Below, piece after piece: positions 17,259 through 25,908 of a stretch of DNA of 64,000 nucleotides. This DNA comes from Brevibacillus_H ginsengisoli. GTDB lineage: Bacteria > Bacillota > Bacilli > Brevibacillales > Brevibacillaceae. The notes beneath the pieces were generated by a model that saw only the letters and a list, made by a program, of their open reading frames with translations, did no database searches and was not told the DNA's origin. The stretch spans positions 1 to 64,000 of the forward strand of contig NZ_JBNJQR010000007.1 in assembly GCF_050113715.1 (NCBI RefSeq), read 5' to 3'. A program made the position numbers and the translations under genes. Every line of letters starts with the position of its first letter. Position 1 is the first letter of the stretch.

Positions 17259-18699
17259 GTTGTTCACCCTCTCTATCCATCAGTGCTTCAGCTAAAATCG
17301 GACCACGCGAATGATCGGGAATCGGAACTCCCAGCAAAGCACTGATCGTAGGCGCAACGGAAACAATACTGCGAAACTCCGGAATCACGAGACCTTGTTG
17401 AATCATCGAACCATGCATAAAAAATGGAACATACCGCTCGCCCTCGTCCAGATGTCCATGACCGCCAATTCCGTTACCTTGTCCGTGGTCGGCCATCACG
17501 ATAAATGCTGTATCCTCCATCTCTCCCCGATCCGTCAGCCACTGATGAAAATCAGTGATGAGCGCGTCCGCCTCCTTGATTTTCTCTAAGTACTCGGGAT
17601 ATAAAACCCCTCGGCTATGTCCTGTTTGATCCACGGCAATCATCTGCACGACGAACAAGTCAGGATTTTCTCGTTCATAAATGATTTTGGCTTGATCCAT
17701 AATCTTTCGATCCACCACGTCGTTATTGGCGACAGCGGTAAAGCTCTCCACATATTTGCCAAACGCGTCAATCAGATGGGCGCAGCCAAATAATACCCCT
17801 TTGCGCCCATGACCTGCCAAGACGTCAAAAATGCTCTCCACCTTCACGAGCAAATCCCAGACCATATTCGACTTGATCCCGTGCTCACGTGGATAGGTCC
17901 CTGTAAACATGGAAGAGAAGCAAGTAACTGTTCTCGCGGGATAGATCGTCTCCATCTGCTCATAGACGGTTCCCTCTCGCATCAGCCGATGCAAGAAGGG
18001 CGCATCCGCTTCGTATAAACGTTCTTTGCGGCAACCGTCAATGACGACCACGACCACCTTTTTGGCGAGAGGACCGGCTGGTTTGTCCTTGCTATCGGTG
18101 TAGGTTGGATATTCAACTGGCTTCCAATTAAACAGAAAACGGTGGATCAGGTACGCAAAAATGCCTAATCCGATATAAAACAGGCCGAGGGGCAGAATCA
18201 GCTCACTTTTCACAGGAGCGTGATAGATTGCGGACATTACGATCAGCTGCAAGTAAACCTTCGGAAGCTGCTCGAATACATTCCCGCTTGTCGAATCCGT
18301 ATTTAAGAGGAACAGCTTCCAAATCCGCATGAAATTGGTCCACGGCGTACCGATTCGCAGGTGATAGTACAAGGTACCCCAGAAAAAGACGGTAAAAAAG
18401 AGATACATCCCAAGAGCAAACAGGAGAAGCATCGGGTCTCCCAGGCCAAAAATCAACGCCCCCACACCAAACGGTATCCAGAGAAACCACCGCAGATGCA
18501 AGGGAAAATCATAGACATAGTAAATGACAAACAAGGGAAGCATGTATCCCAATGTTTGCAAAAAAGAGCCTACATTCACATTGAACAACATGTACATGAG
18601 GAATATCCCCACAACAAAAACAGGGGTGAACGTTTTACTCTCATTCAGCACATTCCAACAACGAGCCATGACGATCTCAAATAGCGAAGCTTGTTTCAT
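17221..18699 (-). CDS. Membrane-bound alkaline-phosphatase-superfamily phosphodiesterase
   Basis: Protein of 492 aa: an N-terminal half with several transmembrane segments (about residues 25-195), followed by a type I phosphodiesterase/nucleotide pyrophosphatase domain. Metal and nucleophile motifs are visible: VVVVIDGCR (first Asp), the Thr-containing PARTVTCFSSMFTGTYPREHG, VVQMIAVDQTGHSRG, and MADHGQGNGIGGHGHLDEGE with the paired D-H and H-x-H ligands. The catalytic domain is probably outside the membrane. It shares ATGA with the stop of the epimerase gene and overlaps the GT2 gene. Likely role: cleaving or transferring a phosphodiester-linked sugar or lipid; no substrate can be assigned. 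Confidence 0.88.
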   Translation of the reverse strand: MKQASLFEIVMARCWNVLNESKTFTPVFVVGIFLMYMLFNVNVGSFLQTLGYMLPLFVIYYVYDFPLHLRWFLWIPFGVGALIFGLGDPMLLLFALGMYLFFTVFFWGTLYYHLRIGTPWTNFMRIWKLFLLNTDSTSGNVFEQLPKVYLQLIVMSAIYHAPVKSELILPLGLFYIGLGIFAYLIHRFLFNWKPVEYPTYTDSKDKPAGPLAKKVVVVVIDGCRKERLYEADAPFLHRLMREGTVYEQMETIYPARTVTCFSSMFTGTYPREHGIKSNMVWDLLVKVESIFDVLAGHGRKGVLFGCAHLIDAFGKYVESFTAVANNDVVDRKIMDQAKIIYERENPDLFVVQMIAVDQTGHSRGVLYPEYLEKIKEADALITDFHQWLTDRGEMEDTAFIVMADHGQGNGIGGHGHLDEGERYVPFFMHGSMIQQGLVIPEFRSIVSVAPTISALLGVPIPDHSRGPILAEALMDREGEQHEEADRRYSSVQ

Positions 18700-19646
18700 C
18701 GGTATACTCCTTCATTTAGAAACCACTCAGTAAAGCGGTGGATTCCTTCTTCTATCGATACATGGGCTTCAAAACCCAATTCTGTTTTTGAACGAATGGG
18801 ATCTGCCCAGGTCATGGGGACATCTCCTGGAGGCAGTTCCTTTTTCACAATGATTGCCTTCTTCCCCAGCCCTCGTTCCAACAACGAAATCAAGTCACGA
18901 ATAAGGACAACACGACCGCTTCCCAGATTATATATACGATTGACCGCCTTCTCCATCAAAGCAGCCTTCACGATACCCCGAGCCGTATCCTCCACATAGG
19001 TGTAGTCCCGACCTATGTCATCTCCGTAAAGGGTGATCGGCTTTCCTTCCCAAATCTGCTTCGCAAACGTCCACAAAGCCATATCGGGACGCTGTTCTGG
19101 CCCATACACCGTAAACGGACGAACAATCGTCACAGGGAGTCCATATAATCGTTGGTAGGTTTGACAGTACATTTCGGCTGCCGCTTTGGAAGCGGCATAG
19201 GGCGAAATCGGCTCGAGCCCTTCGCTTTCCTCACACGGTCTCGTTCCTTGCGTCCCATAGACGGACGAGGAAGAGGCGAACACAAACCGGGATACCTGAT
19301 ACTCGTGGGAAAGTGCTAATAGATTCACAGTTCCTTTCACATCCACATCAACATAGGCGGCCGGGTCAAGCAGGGAAGCCTGTACCCCCGGAATTGCCGC
19401 CAAATGAATGACGATATCCGGTCGAAAGGATTGAAAGACATCCCTTAACCCCTTCTGATTACAAACATCCATTTTATCCCAATCCACCTGAGGATGTGTT
19501 AACAGCTTCTCCAATCTGCGCTGTTTCCAACGAGGATCATAGTAGGAATGAAGCGAATCGATAATCAGAACCTCATGTTCCGATTGGAGTTTAGGTACAA
19601 CATGAGAGCCGACAAAGCCGGCTCCCCCTGTGACGATAATCTTCAT
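18696..19646 (-). CDS. NAD-dependent sugar-nucleotide epimerase
   Basis: Protein of 316 aa of the extended SDR family, closest to UDP-glucose/UDP-glucuronate 4-epimerases. Seen: TGGAGFVGSHV at the N-terminus, catalytic SSSSVYG and Tyr-x3-Lys in YAASKAAAE, then the RPFTVYGPEQRPDMA block. Given a UDP-glucose dehydrogenase gene in the same block, UDP-glucuronate to UDP-galacturonate is a reasonable guess, but the substrate is open. ATG 19646 with GGAAGATTGAAC is chosen over the upstream extension to 19706, which runs through a hairpin-rich spacer. It overlaps the next gene by 4 bp. Confidence 0.88.
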   Translation of the reverse strand: MKIIVTGGAGFVGSHVVPKLQSEHEVLIIDSLHSYYDPRWKQRRLEKLLTHPQVDWDKMDVCNQKGLRDVFQSFRPDIVIHLAAIPGVQASLLDPAAYVDVDVKGTVNLLALSHEYQVSRFVFASSSSVYGTQGTRPCEESEGLEPISPYAASKAAAEMYCQTYQRLYGLPVTIVRPFTVYGPEQRPDMALWTFAKQIWEGKPITLYGDDIGRDYTYVEDTARGIVKAALMEKAVNRIYNLGSGRVVLIRDLISLLERGLGKKAIIVKKELPPGDVPMTWADPIRSKTELGFEAHVSIEEGIHRFTEWFLNEGVYR

Positions 19647-19663
19647 GTTCAATCTTCCTTTAC

Positions 19664-19704
19664 TTTTCCCGGGCAATGATTTCCTTTCCCGGGCAATCAT
19701 TGCC
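19664..19704. repeat. Short hairpin with duplicated TTTCCCGGGCAAT
   Basis: The 13-mer TTTCCCGGGCAAT occurs twice, 24 bp apart, and the segment also forms a hairpin with arms GGCAATGATT and AATCATTGCC. It separates the diverged repeat copy at 19698-19897 from the epimerase gene. Confidence 0.6.
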
Positions 19705-19897
19705 ACTTAGTCCACTCGAGCCTCATTTTAAGCGAAACAAAGCGTAGAGAACGGAGGAAGGAAAAAGAGTCGGCATTCTTTACATCAGACTGAGAAACTA
19801 AGTGATCTTCTTGTCGACTCCCTTCCGTAGTGAACGAAGCGGACAGTTGATGCTACACGCGAGCTTAAACAGAGCAAAGAGGGACGAAGTCTTTTCT
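19698..19897 (-). repeat. Diverged copy of the dispersed 200-bp repeat
   Basis: Read on the minus strand this begins with AGAAAAGACTTCGTCC (19897-19882), identical over 16 bases to the left end of the copies at 39178 and 62217. It continues with CTCTGTTTAAGCTCGC (CTCTGTGGAAGTTCGC elsewhere), GTCCGC, and GGAAGGGAGTCG with the partner GCCGACTC. The far end, GTGGACTAAGTGG, only partly matches the right terminal repeat. It starts directly after the FTR1 stop codon, in the same orientation. Confidence 0.75.
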
Positions 19898-19898
19898 T

Positions 19899-20810
19899 TT
19901 AAGCGATCTGTTCCTCACTTTTCCCATCACTAGCTCCTTGAACTGCTGTCTTGGAATCTCGGCCCCGGATCAGGAGATACAAGGAAACGAAATAACCCCA
20001 ATACACCAACACTTCCTCCAGCGAAGGCGACGAAGAATAACCAAACAGTGCCTTCAAGAAGACTCCCATATTGCCGGAGAACACCGGCGAATGCCCGGTA
20101 TCACGGATGAAATGCAGTTCGTCAATCGGATGTTCCGGCATGAACCAGGTCAAATCATAAAGATGCGGTGCAACGGAGCCAATGATATTCATATCTTGTA
20201 AAATGGCTACGCCTTGAACCAGCAATCCCCCTGCGATCAGCACGATGAATACGCCTGTTACCTTGAAGAAGGTTTTCAACGGAACTTTCATCGTGCCACG
20301 GAAGAAGAGGAAGGCGACAATAGCGGCGATAGCGATCCCGGTTACAGAGCCCCAGTTCTGCATCGCTTTACCAATATCTCCACCCGTAATAGCAGCAAAG
20401 AAAAAGACGGTCTCGACCCCTTCGCGAAGTACCACAAGAAAGGCATGGATCACCATCCCGACCACATTGCCTGTCGTAATATACTTGTCGTATTTGCCCT
20501 GTACTTTTCCAGCAATCTGCTTCGATTGCTCCGCCATCCAGAAGACCATTTGGGTAAGCAGACCAGCCGAGATGAACATGATGGTAACCTTCAAGTAGTT
20601 CTGTGCACCCATTGAGGCGAAACCGTCCAGAACAATCTGAAACACCATCGCTAAGCCCAAGGAAGCAATCACCGCGAGGGAAGCTCCAAGCCAGACGTAT
20701 TTTGTATATTCAGGTCGATTGACTCGTTTGAGATAAGAGTTGATGATTCCCACGATGAGCAGCGCCTCTAACGCTTCTCGAAAGGTAATGAGCAGTGCTT
20801 GGAGTTCCAT
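19899..20810 (-). CDS. efeU: FTR1 family high-affinity iron permease
   Basis: Protein of 303 aa with about seven hydrophobic segments and both iron-translocation motifs of the oxidase-dependent iron transporter family: REALE near residue 11 (TFREALEALL) and REGVE near residue 130 (VVLREGVETVFF). It imports ferric iron after surface oxidation or delivery. GGGGGAGAGCCTGA precedes the ATG. A Fur-like box lies 27 bp upstream (20837-20851). Upstream in the same orientation are a lipoprotein and a membrane-anchored helical protein that may supply iron. No EfeB peroxidase is visible. The assignment to EfeU/YwbL is by family. Confidence 0.92.
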   Translation of the reverse strand: MELQALLITFREALEALLIVGIINSYLKRVNRPEYTKYVWLGASLAVIASLGLAMVFQIVLDGFASMGAQNYLKVTIMFISAGLLTQMVFWMAEQSKQIAGKVQGKYDKYITTGNVVGMVIHAFLVVLREGVETVFFFAAITGGDIGKAMQNWGSVTGIAIAAIVAFLFFRGTMKVPLKTFFKVTGVFIVLIAGGLLVQGVAILQDMNIIGSVAPHLYDLTWFMPEHPIDELHFIRDTGHSPVFSGNMGVFLKALFGYSSSPSLEEVLVYWGYFVSLYLLIRGRDSKTAVQGASDGKSEEQIA

Positions 20811-20836
20811 TCAGGCTCTCCCCCTTGATGTTTAAT

Positions 20837-20851
20837 TAAGAATCATTTTCA
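20837..20851 (-). promoter_or_regulatory. Fur-like box upstream of FTR1
   Basis: TGAAAATGATTCTTA on the minus strand matches the 7-1-7 Fur consensus TGATAATnATTATCA at about 11 of 14 informative positions. It lies in the 65-bp gap just before the permease gene. Confidence 0.55.
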
Positions 20852-20875
20852 TTGTATGAGCGTTTCCGCAATAGT

Positions 20876-22423
20876 TTAACGAATACCTGCAGGCAGTTTT
20901 GACATGTGAAGTAGCGCCTGTTTCTTCTCTGGCAGCAGCTCATACAAGACGATGTCATGATACGTCGGGTATAGCCACTCGCTTCCAGTGAATCTGGCTA
21001 CTTCACGCACATAGCCGTTCAATACAGGCATTTGAAAACCTTGCAATACACTATCGGTCAAATAGATGTGCTCGGGGAGATCAGGATAATTGAGTAACGA
21101 AACCTGAAAATCCTCCCACTTCCGCAGACGCACCGTTTGAATGGATGGGTGCATGTATTGAATGACCCGTTCTTCCTCGTAGGTATAGATTACGCTTGAA
21201 TCGACAGACCCTTGATTGGCGAGGTAATCCGCCAACTGTACCATTGGGGACGGAATCTTCGGCTGCGACATAATTGGTGTCAGCCCGACATCCAGCATGC
21301 TAACGGTCATAAGGAAAAACAGCCCGTTGCCAATGCGTTTCCACCTGCCGAGCCCAGCGGCGATCAGCCATAAAAGCGCAGGAAGTAAGGGCAGCAGATG
21401 ACGAGGCTTCTCGATATTCTGAGCAAAAAACGTCCATACCAGATAAGGAACGACCCAGGCGGCGATCAGAACCCATTGGCGCTTGTCGATGTCGGTAGCA
21501 TTCACTCGCCTGTTCTTGATGAACCCAATCATCGCCAGCAAGAACAAGCCGGCTATCAGCCATCGGAGCGGATCATCGTATCCCTCCCACGGAGTACCCA
21601 TCCCAGCAGCAAATAGCTGGCGGCCCAGCCAATAAGTTGCCCGAGACAAAAGAGGTGCCCCTTCATGGTAGGTTCCGCCCCAATCCGAGAAATGCCCAGA
21701 CGTGAATTGAGTAGCCAACGTCCAAAGCATATCGAAGCCCCCGACATTATTGACCATTGCTACAACCCACGCGCTTGACACCAGAACCGCACAAGCGACC
21801 GCTCGAATGACATCTCCCCACGCTCCGGTGTCTCTTAGATAAACGTAAGCTGCCCATAGAGGAACTGCTGCAAACGGCAGGTACGAGATTCTTACACCGT
21901 ACAATAACCCCAGCAATATCCCGGAGAGCAGGAGTGCCAAAGCTCGATTTTTTTCAGAATGTCTGGAATCCATCGCAAGAAGACTGCTTGCCACCACACC
22001 CATCGCAAGCAGTGTGCCAAAACTATCGGAGAGCGGTTGAGTACCCAGCACGAGATCAAGCGGAGAAACGGACCAGAGAATACATGCCCACAACGCCACC
22101 CTCGCCCCACTGTATCTTTTGACAATTAGATAAAGCGGAAAAATAGTCAGCGCCGCCGCAACCATCGATAGAAACGACAAGGCTTCAAAACCATTGGGGA
22201 TAAAAGCCGCAAATACGTGAGCAACCAGCAGATAGATTGGATAACCAGGAAAATGCGGCTGCATCTGCGCAATGTCATAACTCTTCAGCGCTAACGCAAA
22301 ATCCACATCATCCCAGCCACCCGGACCATTCGCCAGGAAGAAAAACCGAATCAGACAGGCAAACAGCGAGATTCCGGCCAACCATCCTATTTCGCGTCTG
22401 CGCTTACTGACTTGTGTCTTCAT
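20876..22423 (-). CDS. GT39-like integral membrane glycosyltransferase
   Basis: Protein of 515 aa with about ten or more hydrophobic segments, resembling dolichyl/undecaprenyl-phosphate mannosyltransferase-type (GT-C) enzymes. An acidic motif in the first outside loop (NGPGGWDDVDFALA, carrying Asp-Asp) fits the catalytic region, followed by HFPGYPIYLL, also common in this group. It should transfer a sugar from a polyprenyl phosphate to an acceptor outside the membrane. It starts 3 bp after the stop of the preceding gene with a poor ribosome site, so translation is probably coupled. It sits between iron-uptake genes, which is unexpected. Confidence 0.78.
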   Translation of the reverse strand: MKTQVSKRRREIGWLAGISLFACLIRFFFLANGPGGWDDVDFALALKSYDIAQMQPHFPGYPIYLLVAHVFAAFIPNGFEALSFLSMVAAALTIFPLYLIVKRYSGARVALWACILWSVSPLDLVLGTQPLSDSFGTLLAMGVVASSLLAMDSRHSEKNRALALLLSGILLGLLYGVRISYLPFAAVPLWAAYVYLRDTGAWGDVIRAVACAVLVSSAWVVAMVNNVGGFDMLWTLATQFTSGHFSDWGGTYHEGAPLLSRATYWLGRQLFAAGMGTPWEGYDDPLRWLIAGLFLLAMIGFIKNRRVNATDIDKRQWVLIAAWVVPYLVWTFFAQNIEKPRHLLPLLPALLWLIAAGLGRWKRIGNGLFFLMTVSMLDVGLTPIMSQPKIPSPMVQLADYLANQGSVDSSVIYTYEEERVIQYMHPSIQTVRLRKWEDFQVSLLNYPDLPEHIYLTDSVLQGFQMPVLNGYVREVARFTGSEWLYPTYHDIVLYELLPEKKQALLHMSKLPAGIR

Positions 22424-22426
22424 CGT

Positions 22427-23188
22427 CTACGCCCGACGCTTGCGAAGTGTTCTTATGATGATGAGAGCCAGCACGAGCAGAATAACGATGATGGGAAGCC
22501 AATTTTTTAGGCCACCCATACTGCTTGCCGCGCTTCCTTGCTCCTTCTGATTTCCAACATCTGCACCCACGCTAAAGTGTCCCACTTCCAAGCTTTTTAG
22601 CTGGAATTGTTCTTGAAGGGTTTTGAGAATCTCGTCTTTTTTCGTCTTGAACAATGCTTGATCTGGCGCTTTTACGCCGACCCCAAATAATCCGGGGTTC
22701 CCCAGTGACTGCAATTCCTGTTCAAAATCTTGACGAATCTTTTGATCCAAAGCAGGGTCTTTTGCTTTCACGACAGGAGAGAGGGCATCATATGTAGCCA
22801 ATCCCTTGGCAAGAAGCAGTTTCCCTTGCTTATAATCCGTAAAATCCTTATCAACGCCATCGAGTCTGCGAGCGACATTGAGCACCAATGTTTTTTGAAA
22901 AGCGTCTATGGCAGCTGCTTTGTTCTGTTGATCCAATGATTGGGCAATCGCTTCACCCGGCTTCGTCCCCATGTGCATATCCAATTCTTCTTTTACCGTT
23001 AGAAACGATGTCTTGGCACCGGCAAAATCAGGCGGCGTCTGGTTTAAAGCCGCAACCACTTTCTTGTAAACCTCCGCTACCGCTTCCTCGTTGGGATTGC
23101 CATACGAATAGGCAGATGCCAGATGCGGCTGCACTGTCACAACCAGTACTAGCAGCAATAAAGATAAGATCACTTTTCTTATACCCAT
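22427..23188 (-). CDS. Secreted membrane-anchored helical protein of the FTR1 locus
   Basis: Protein of 253 aa not recognised by name. It has a signal peptide (about residues 1-26, ending in HLASAYS), a long helical outside domain with many Asp, Glu, Gln and Lys residues, and a C-terminal membrane helix (LPIIVILLVLALIIIRTL) followed by KRRA. The topology is a surface protein held by its C-terminus. It lies between an iron-regulated lipoprotein and the FTR1 region and has no promoter of its own. I infer a role in iron capture or delivery to FTR1. AAAGGAGAATTCTTC precedes the ATG. Confidence 0.75.
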   Translation of the reverse strand: MGIRKVILSLLLLVLVVTVQPHLASAYSYGNPNEEAVAEVYKKVVAALNQTPPDFAGAKTSFLTVKEELDMHMGTKPGEAIAQSLDQQNKAAAIDAFQKTLVLNVARRLDGVDKDFTDYKQGKLLLAKGLATYDALSPVVKAKDPALDQKIRQDFEQELQSLGNPGLFGVGVKAPDQALFKTKKDEILKTLQEQFQLKSLEVGHFSVGADVGNQKEQGSAASSMGGLKNWLPIIVILLVLALIIIRTLRKRRA

Positions 23189-23275
23189 GAAGAATTCTCC
23201 TTTGCCATCACGTCAGTAAATAGGAAGATAGCACAAATCATGCACACCGCATTCGTGTGCATGACCCAGCTTAGG

Positions 23276-24466
23276 TTACTTCCCGTATTTTGTTAGTTTA
23301 TCCAAATCTGCTTCGACTAGTTTAAATACTGCCGTTGCTCCATCTTTGTTGCCAGCCTTCACTTCGTTGATTAATTTTTGTGCGTTATCAATTAACGCTT
23401 TGGCTTTGGCTTCGCTGCCAAGCGCTTTTGGCAGATCATTCTTCACGACATCAATGAACAATGCGCCTTCCATCGCAGTGATGGCCGCCTTGTCTTTGCC
23501 CCAGTTCTCGAAGGTCTCTTTGTATTCACCCTTCGCTGTATTGGCAAAAGCGCGAACATACGCCTTGTTAATCAGATCTCCTTTGATGTTCTTCACGTCA
23601 TTGGAAAGATCAAACTGCTGGTTAATATAATCAACGTCCGCTTTGTCATTTTCACTCAAGTAGCCTTTCAGCGACTGGAAGAACGCCCAGCCTTCCGCTT
23701 GCTCGGCTTTCAGATCGTCTTTGCTGCCTTCTTTCACGAGACCTTCAAGCTTATAGCCGTACCCTTTTTCCGCTCCGGAAGCGAGGTAGAAGGCTTTCAT
23801 GATCGTTTTATCAACGACTTGCTTGCCAAGGTTGAACGCAAGGTTATCTCCTTTTTCAAGCGCACTGTCCATCTCACCAAAACCAGCATCAATAGTGCTT
23901 ACCAGTTGGGTACCGTACTTGGTATCACGCTTGCCAACCATGTCTTTCATTAAGCCGTCATAGAAGCCTTTTGCTTCAGTAATTTCAGCTGTTGCTTTAT
24001 CTTTATCTTTAAACTTGTCGTTCGCTTCCTTGAAATCGTGACGCATGGATTGGAAGAAAACTTTATACAAGAGTTTCTCGTGCAATTCAGCAACCGTCAA
24101 AGCGGAGAGTGAACCATCTTTTCCAGCATTCATCGCAGTTTCCAAATGATCATTGGTTTGGTCACTGTTCTCTTCATCGCGGGATTGAACCAAAGCTTTC
24201 AGGTTATCTCCGTAGATTTTTTGGGCCTTATCCCAATCTACTTTGCCGCCAGCTTTTCCTTTTTCCAATTCTGCAATCAGATCTTTAGCTGCTTGGGTAT
24301 ACTCAGCAGGAGTCAATTCTTTTTTCTCTTCTGGCTTCACCTGCTCAGTGGATGCTGGCTGTGTTTGGGCAGCATTGGTGCTAGCTGGAGCCGCTTGATT
24401 GCCCCCGCAGCCTGTAACCAGCAGACCGACTAATGAAGCTGTTGCTAATAAGTTAAATGCCTTCAT
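23276..24466 (-). CDS. Iron-regulated surface lipoprotein (EfeM/EfeO-like role)
   Basis: Lipoprotein of 396 aa: signal peptide with lipobox LVTGCGG (Cys near residue 20), a Gln/Ala/Ser/Thr-rich linker, then a long helical domain rich in Lys, Asp and Glu. I do not recognise a clear imelysin HxxE motif, so an EfeO family label is uncertain. ATG 24466 follows GAGAGGGGAATTCATTTC; the longer reading from 24523 runs through the Fur box. It is the first gene of the block leading to FTR1. The iron connection is inferred from the two Fur-like boxes upstream and from its neighbours. Confidence 0.75.
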   Translation of the reverse strand: MKAFNLLATASLVGLLVTGCGGNQAAPASTNAAQTQPASTEQVKPEEKKELTPAEYTQAAKDLIAELEKGKAGGKVDWDKAQKIYGDNLKALVQSRDEENSDQTNDHLETAMNAGKDGSLSALTVAELHEKLLYKVFFQSMRHDFKEANDKFKDKDKATAEITEAKGFYDGLMKDMVGKRDTKYGTQLVSTIDAGFGEMDSALEKGDNLAFNLGKQVVDKTIMKAFYLASGAEKGYGYKLEGLVKEGSKDDLKAEQAEGWAFFQSLKGYLSENDKADVDYINQQFDLSNDVKNIKGDLINKAYVRAFANTAKGEYKETFENWGKDKAAITAMEGALFIDVVKNDLPKALGSEAKAKALIDNAQKLINEVKAGNKDGATAVFKLVEADLDKLTKYGK

Positions 24467-24507
24467 GAAATGAATTCCCCTCTCCGCTCTATACAACAAT
24501 GTAATAA

Positions 24508-24522
24508 TGATAATCGTTATCA
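24508..24522 (-). promoter_or_regulatory. Fur box 1
   Basis: TGATAATCGTTATCA (plus-strand reading; near palindrome), matching the 7-1-7 Fur consensus TGATAATnATTATCA at all but one position, 42 bp before the lipoprotein start codon. This is strong evidence that the operon is repressed under iron sufficiency. Confidence 0.85.
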
Positions 24523-24548
24523 ATCACACTTTGTATTCTATTTGAGAG

Positions 24549-24563
24549 TGAGAACCATTGTCA
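24549..24563 (-). promoter_or_regulatory. Fur-like box 2
   Basis: TGAGAACCATTGTCA (plus-strand reading), three mismatches to the 7-1-7 Fur consensus, 41 bp from box 1. A second, weaker Fur site upstream of the same gene. Confidence 0.6.
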
Positions 24564-24594
24564 ATTGGTTTTTTCGTTATCGCTGTCCTCTTCT

Positions 24595-25899
24595 TTATTT
24601 TCCTAATCCAATGTACACAAAACCTTCACTTTCTGCCGTCTTGCGTTCGAAAAGATTACGAAAATCAAACAGATAAGGCGCCTTCATCCGACCTCTCACA
24701 CTTGCCAAATCCATCTCTCTAAACTCATTCCAGTCTGTTAGAATCACGACTCCATCAGCATGCTGGATTGTGTCCTCAAGATTGTTCCCATAGGCAACCC
24801 GATCCTGCCAAAGCTTGCGGGCATGCTCCATCGCTTGCGGATCATAAATCCGAACGCGGACTCCCACTTCCAGGAGCATATTGATGACGTCCATCGCTGT
24901 CGAGTCCCGCACGTCGTCTGTTCCTGCCTTAAAAGCTACACCGAGTACAGCCAGCTCCACATTCTCCAGACTTGGATAAGACTCTCCGATCCTGTTCACC
25001 AGATATTCTTTCTGCAAATTGTTACTGTAAAGTGTAGCCTCCACTAATGGCAGCGAGATGCTTTTGTCACCAGCCATGCTGCTTAGTGCCGTAGTGTCTT
25101 TCGGCAGACAAGAACCTCCGAAGCCGGGGCCTGGTTGCAAATGCTTGCCCCCAATTCGATCGTCCAACCCCATCGCGTAGGCCAGTGTCCCCACATCTGC
25201 CGCCAAACCATCACAGAGTCGGGCCATTTCATTAATAAAAGCCACTTTCATTGCCAGAAAGCTGTTCGACGCATACTTCACCAATTCCGCCGTTTGAAAA
25301 TCCGTAACCACAAACGGAACTCCTTGTTGCTCGAACGGGCGATACAACGCATACATGATCTCAAGTGAACGCTCGTTGTCTGTACCCAAGATGATACGGG
25401 ATGGCTGGTAAAAATCATCCAACGCGTGTCCCTCACGGAAAAACTCCGGATTCGAGACGACATCGTACGCATCGTAATCGTTCCCGCATGCATGAAGCAG
25501 TTCTTTGATTTCCTGATTGGTCCCCACTGGTACCGTGCTTTTGGTCACGATGAGCTTGTATCCGACCAAATTCTCACCTATCGTTCTCACCGCAGAGAAA
25601 AGCGCGCTTCTATCCACATCTCCCCGATAATCAATTGGTGTTCCAACCGCCAGAAAAATGACGTCTGCCCATTTGATCCCCTCCTCCAAGTCGTTGGAGA
25701 AGCGAATTCTGTCAGCCTTGATTTGCTCGAGCAATACTTCTTTCATCCTTGGTTCATAGAGAGGAAGTTTGCCTTGTTGCAGGCATTCAATTTTCTGTTT
25801 ATCTATATCCAGGCATAGGACGTCCCAGCCAAAAAAGGCGAGGCCGACTCCCATCGTCAACCCTACGTACCCTGTTCCCATAATGGATATTTTTGTCAT
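24595..25899 (-). CDS. ugd: UDP-glucose 6-dehydrogenase
   Basis: Protein of 434 aa that oxidises UDP-glucose twice to UDP-glucuronate using NAD. Seen: N-terminal Rossmann motif GTGYVGLTMGVGLA, VGTPIDYRGDVD, KSTVPVGT, SNPEFFREG, and the catalytic cysteine in GFGGSCLPKD. The C-terminal Rossmann half includes LGVAFKAGTDDVRDS. The gene follows the flippase-like gene by 9 bp. UDP-glucuronate would serve a teichuronic-acid-like or capsular glycan; related symbols are tuaD and ywqF. Confidence 0.94.
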   Translation of the reverse strand: MTKISIMGTGYVGLTMGVGLAFFGWDVLCLDIDKQKIECLQQGKLPLYEPRMKEVLLEQIKADRIRFSNDLEEGIKWADVIFLAVGTPIDYRGDVDRSALFSAVRTIGENLVGYKLIVTKSTVPVGTNQEIKELLHACGNDYDAYDVVSNPEFFREGHALDDFYQPSRIILGTDNERSLEIMYALYRPFEQQGVPFVVTDFQTAELVKYASNSFLAMKVAFINEMARLCDGLAADVGTLAYAMGLDDRIGGKHLQPGPGFGGSCLPKDTTALSSMAGDKSISLPLVEATLYSNNLQKEYLVNRIGESYPSLENVELAVLGVAFKAGTDDVRDSTAMDVINMLLEVGVRVRIYDPQAMEHARKLWQDRVAYGNNLEDTIQHADGVVILTDWNEFREMDLASVRGRMKAPYLFDFRNLFERKTAESEGFVYIGLGK

Positions 25900-25908
25900 G
25901 TAGTTGCC

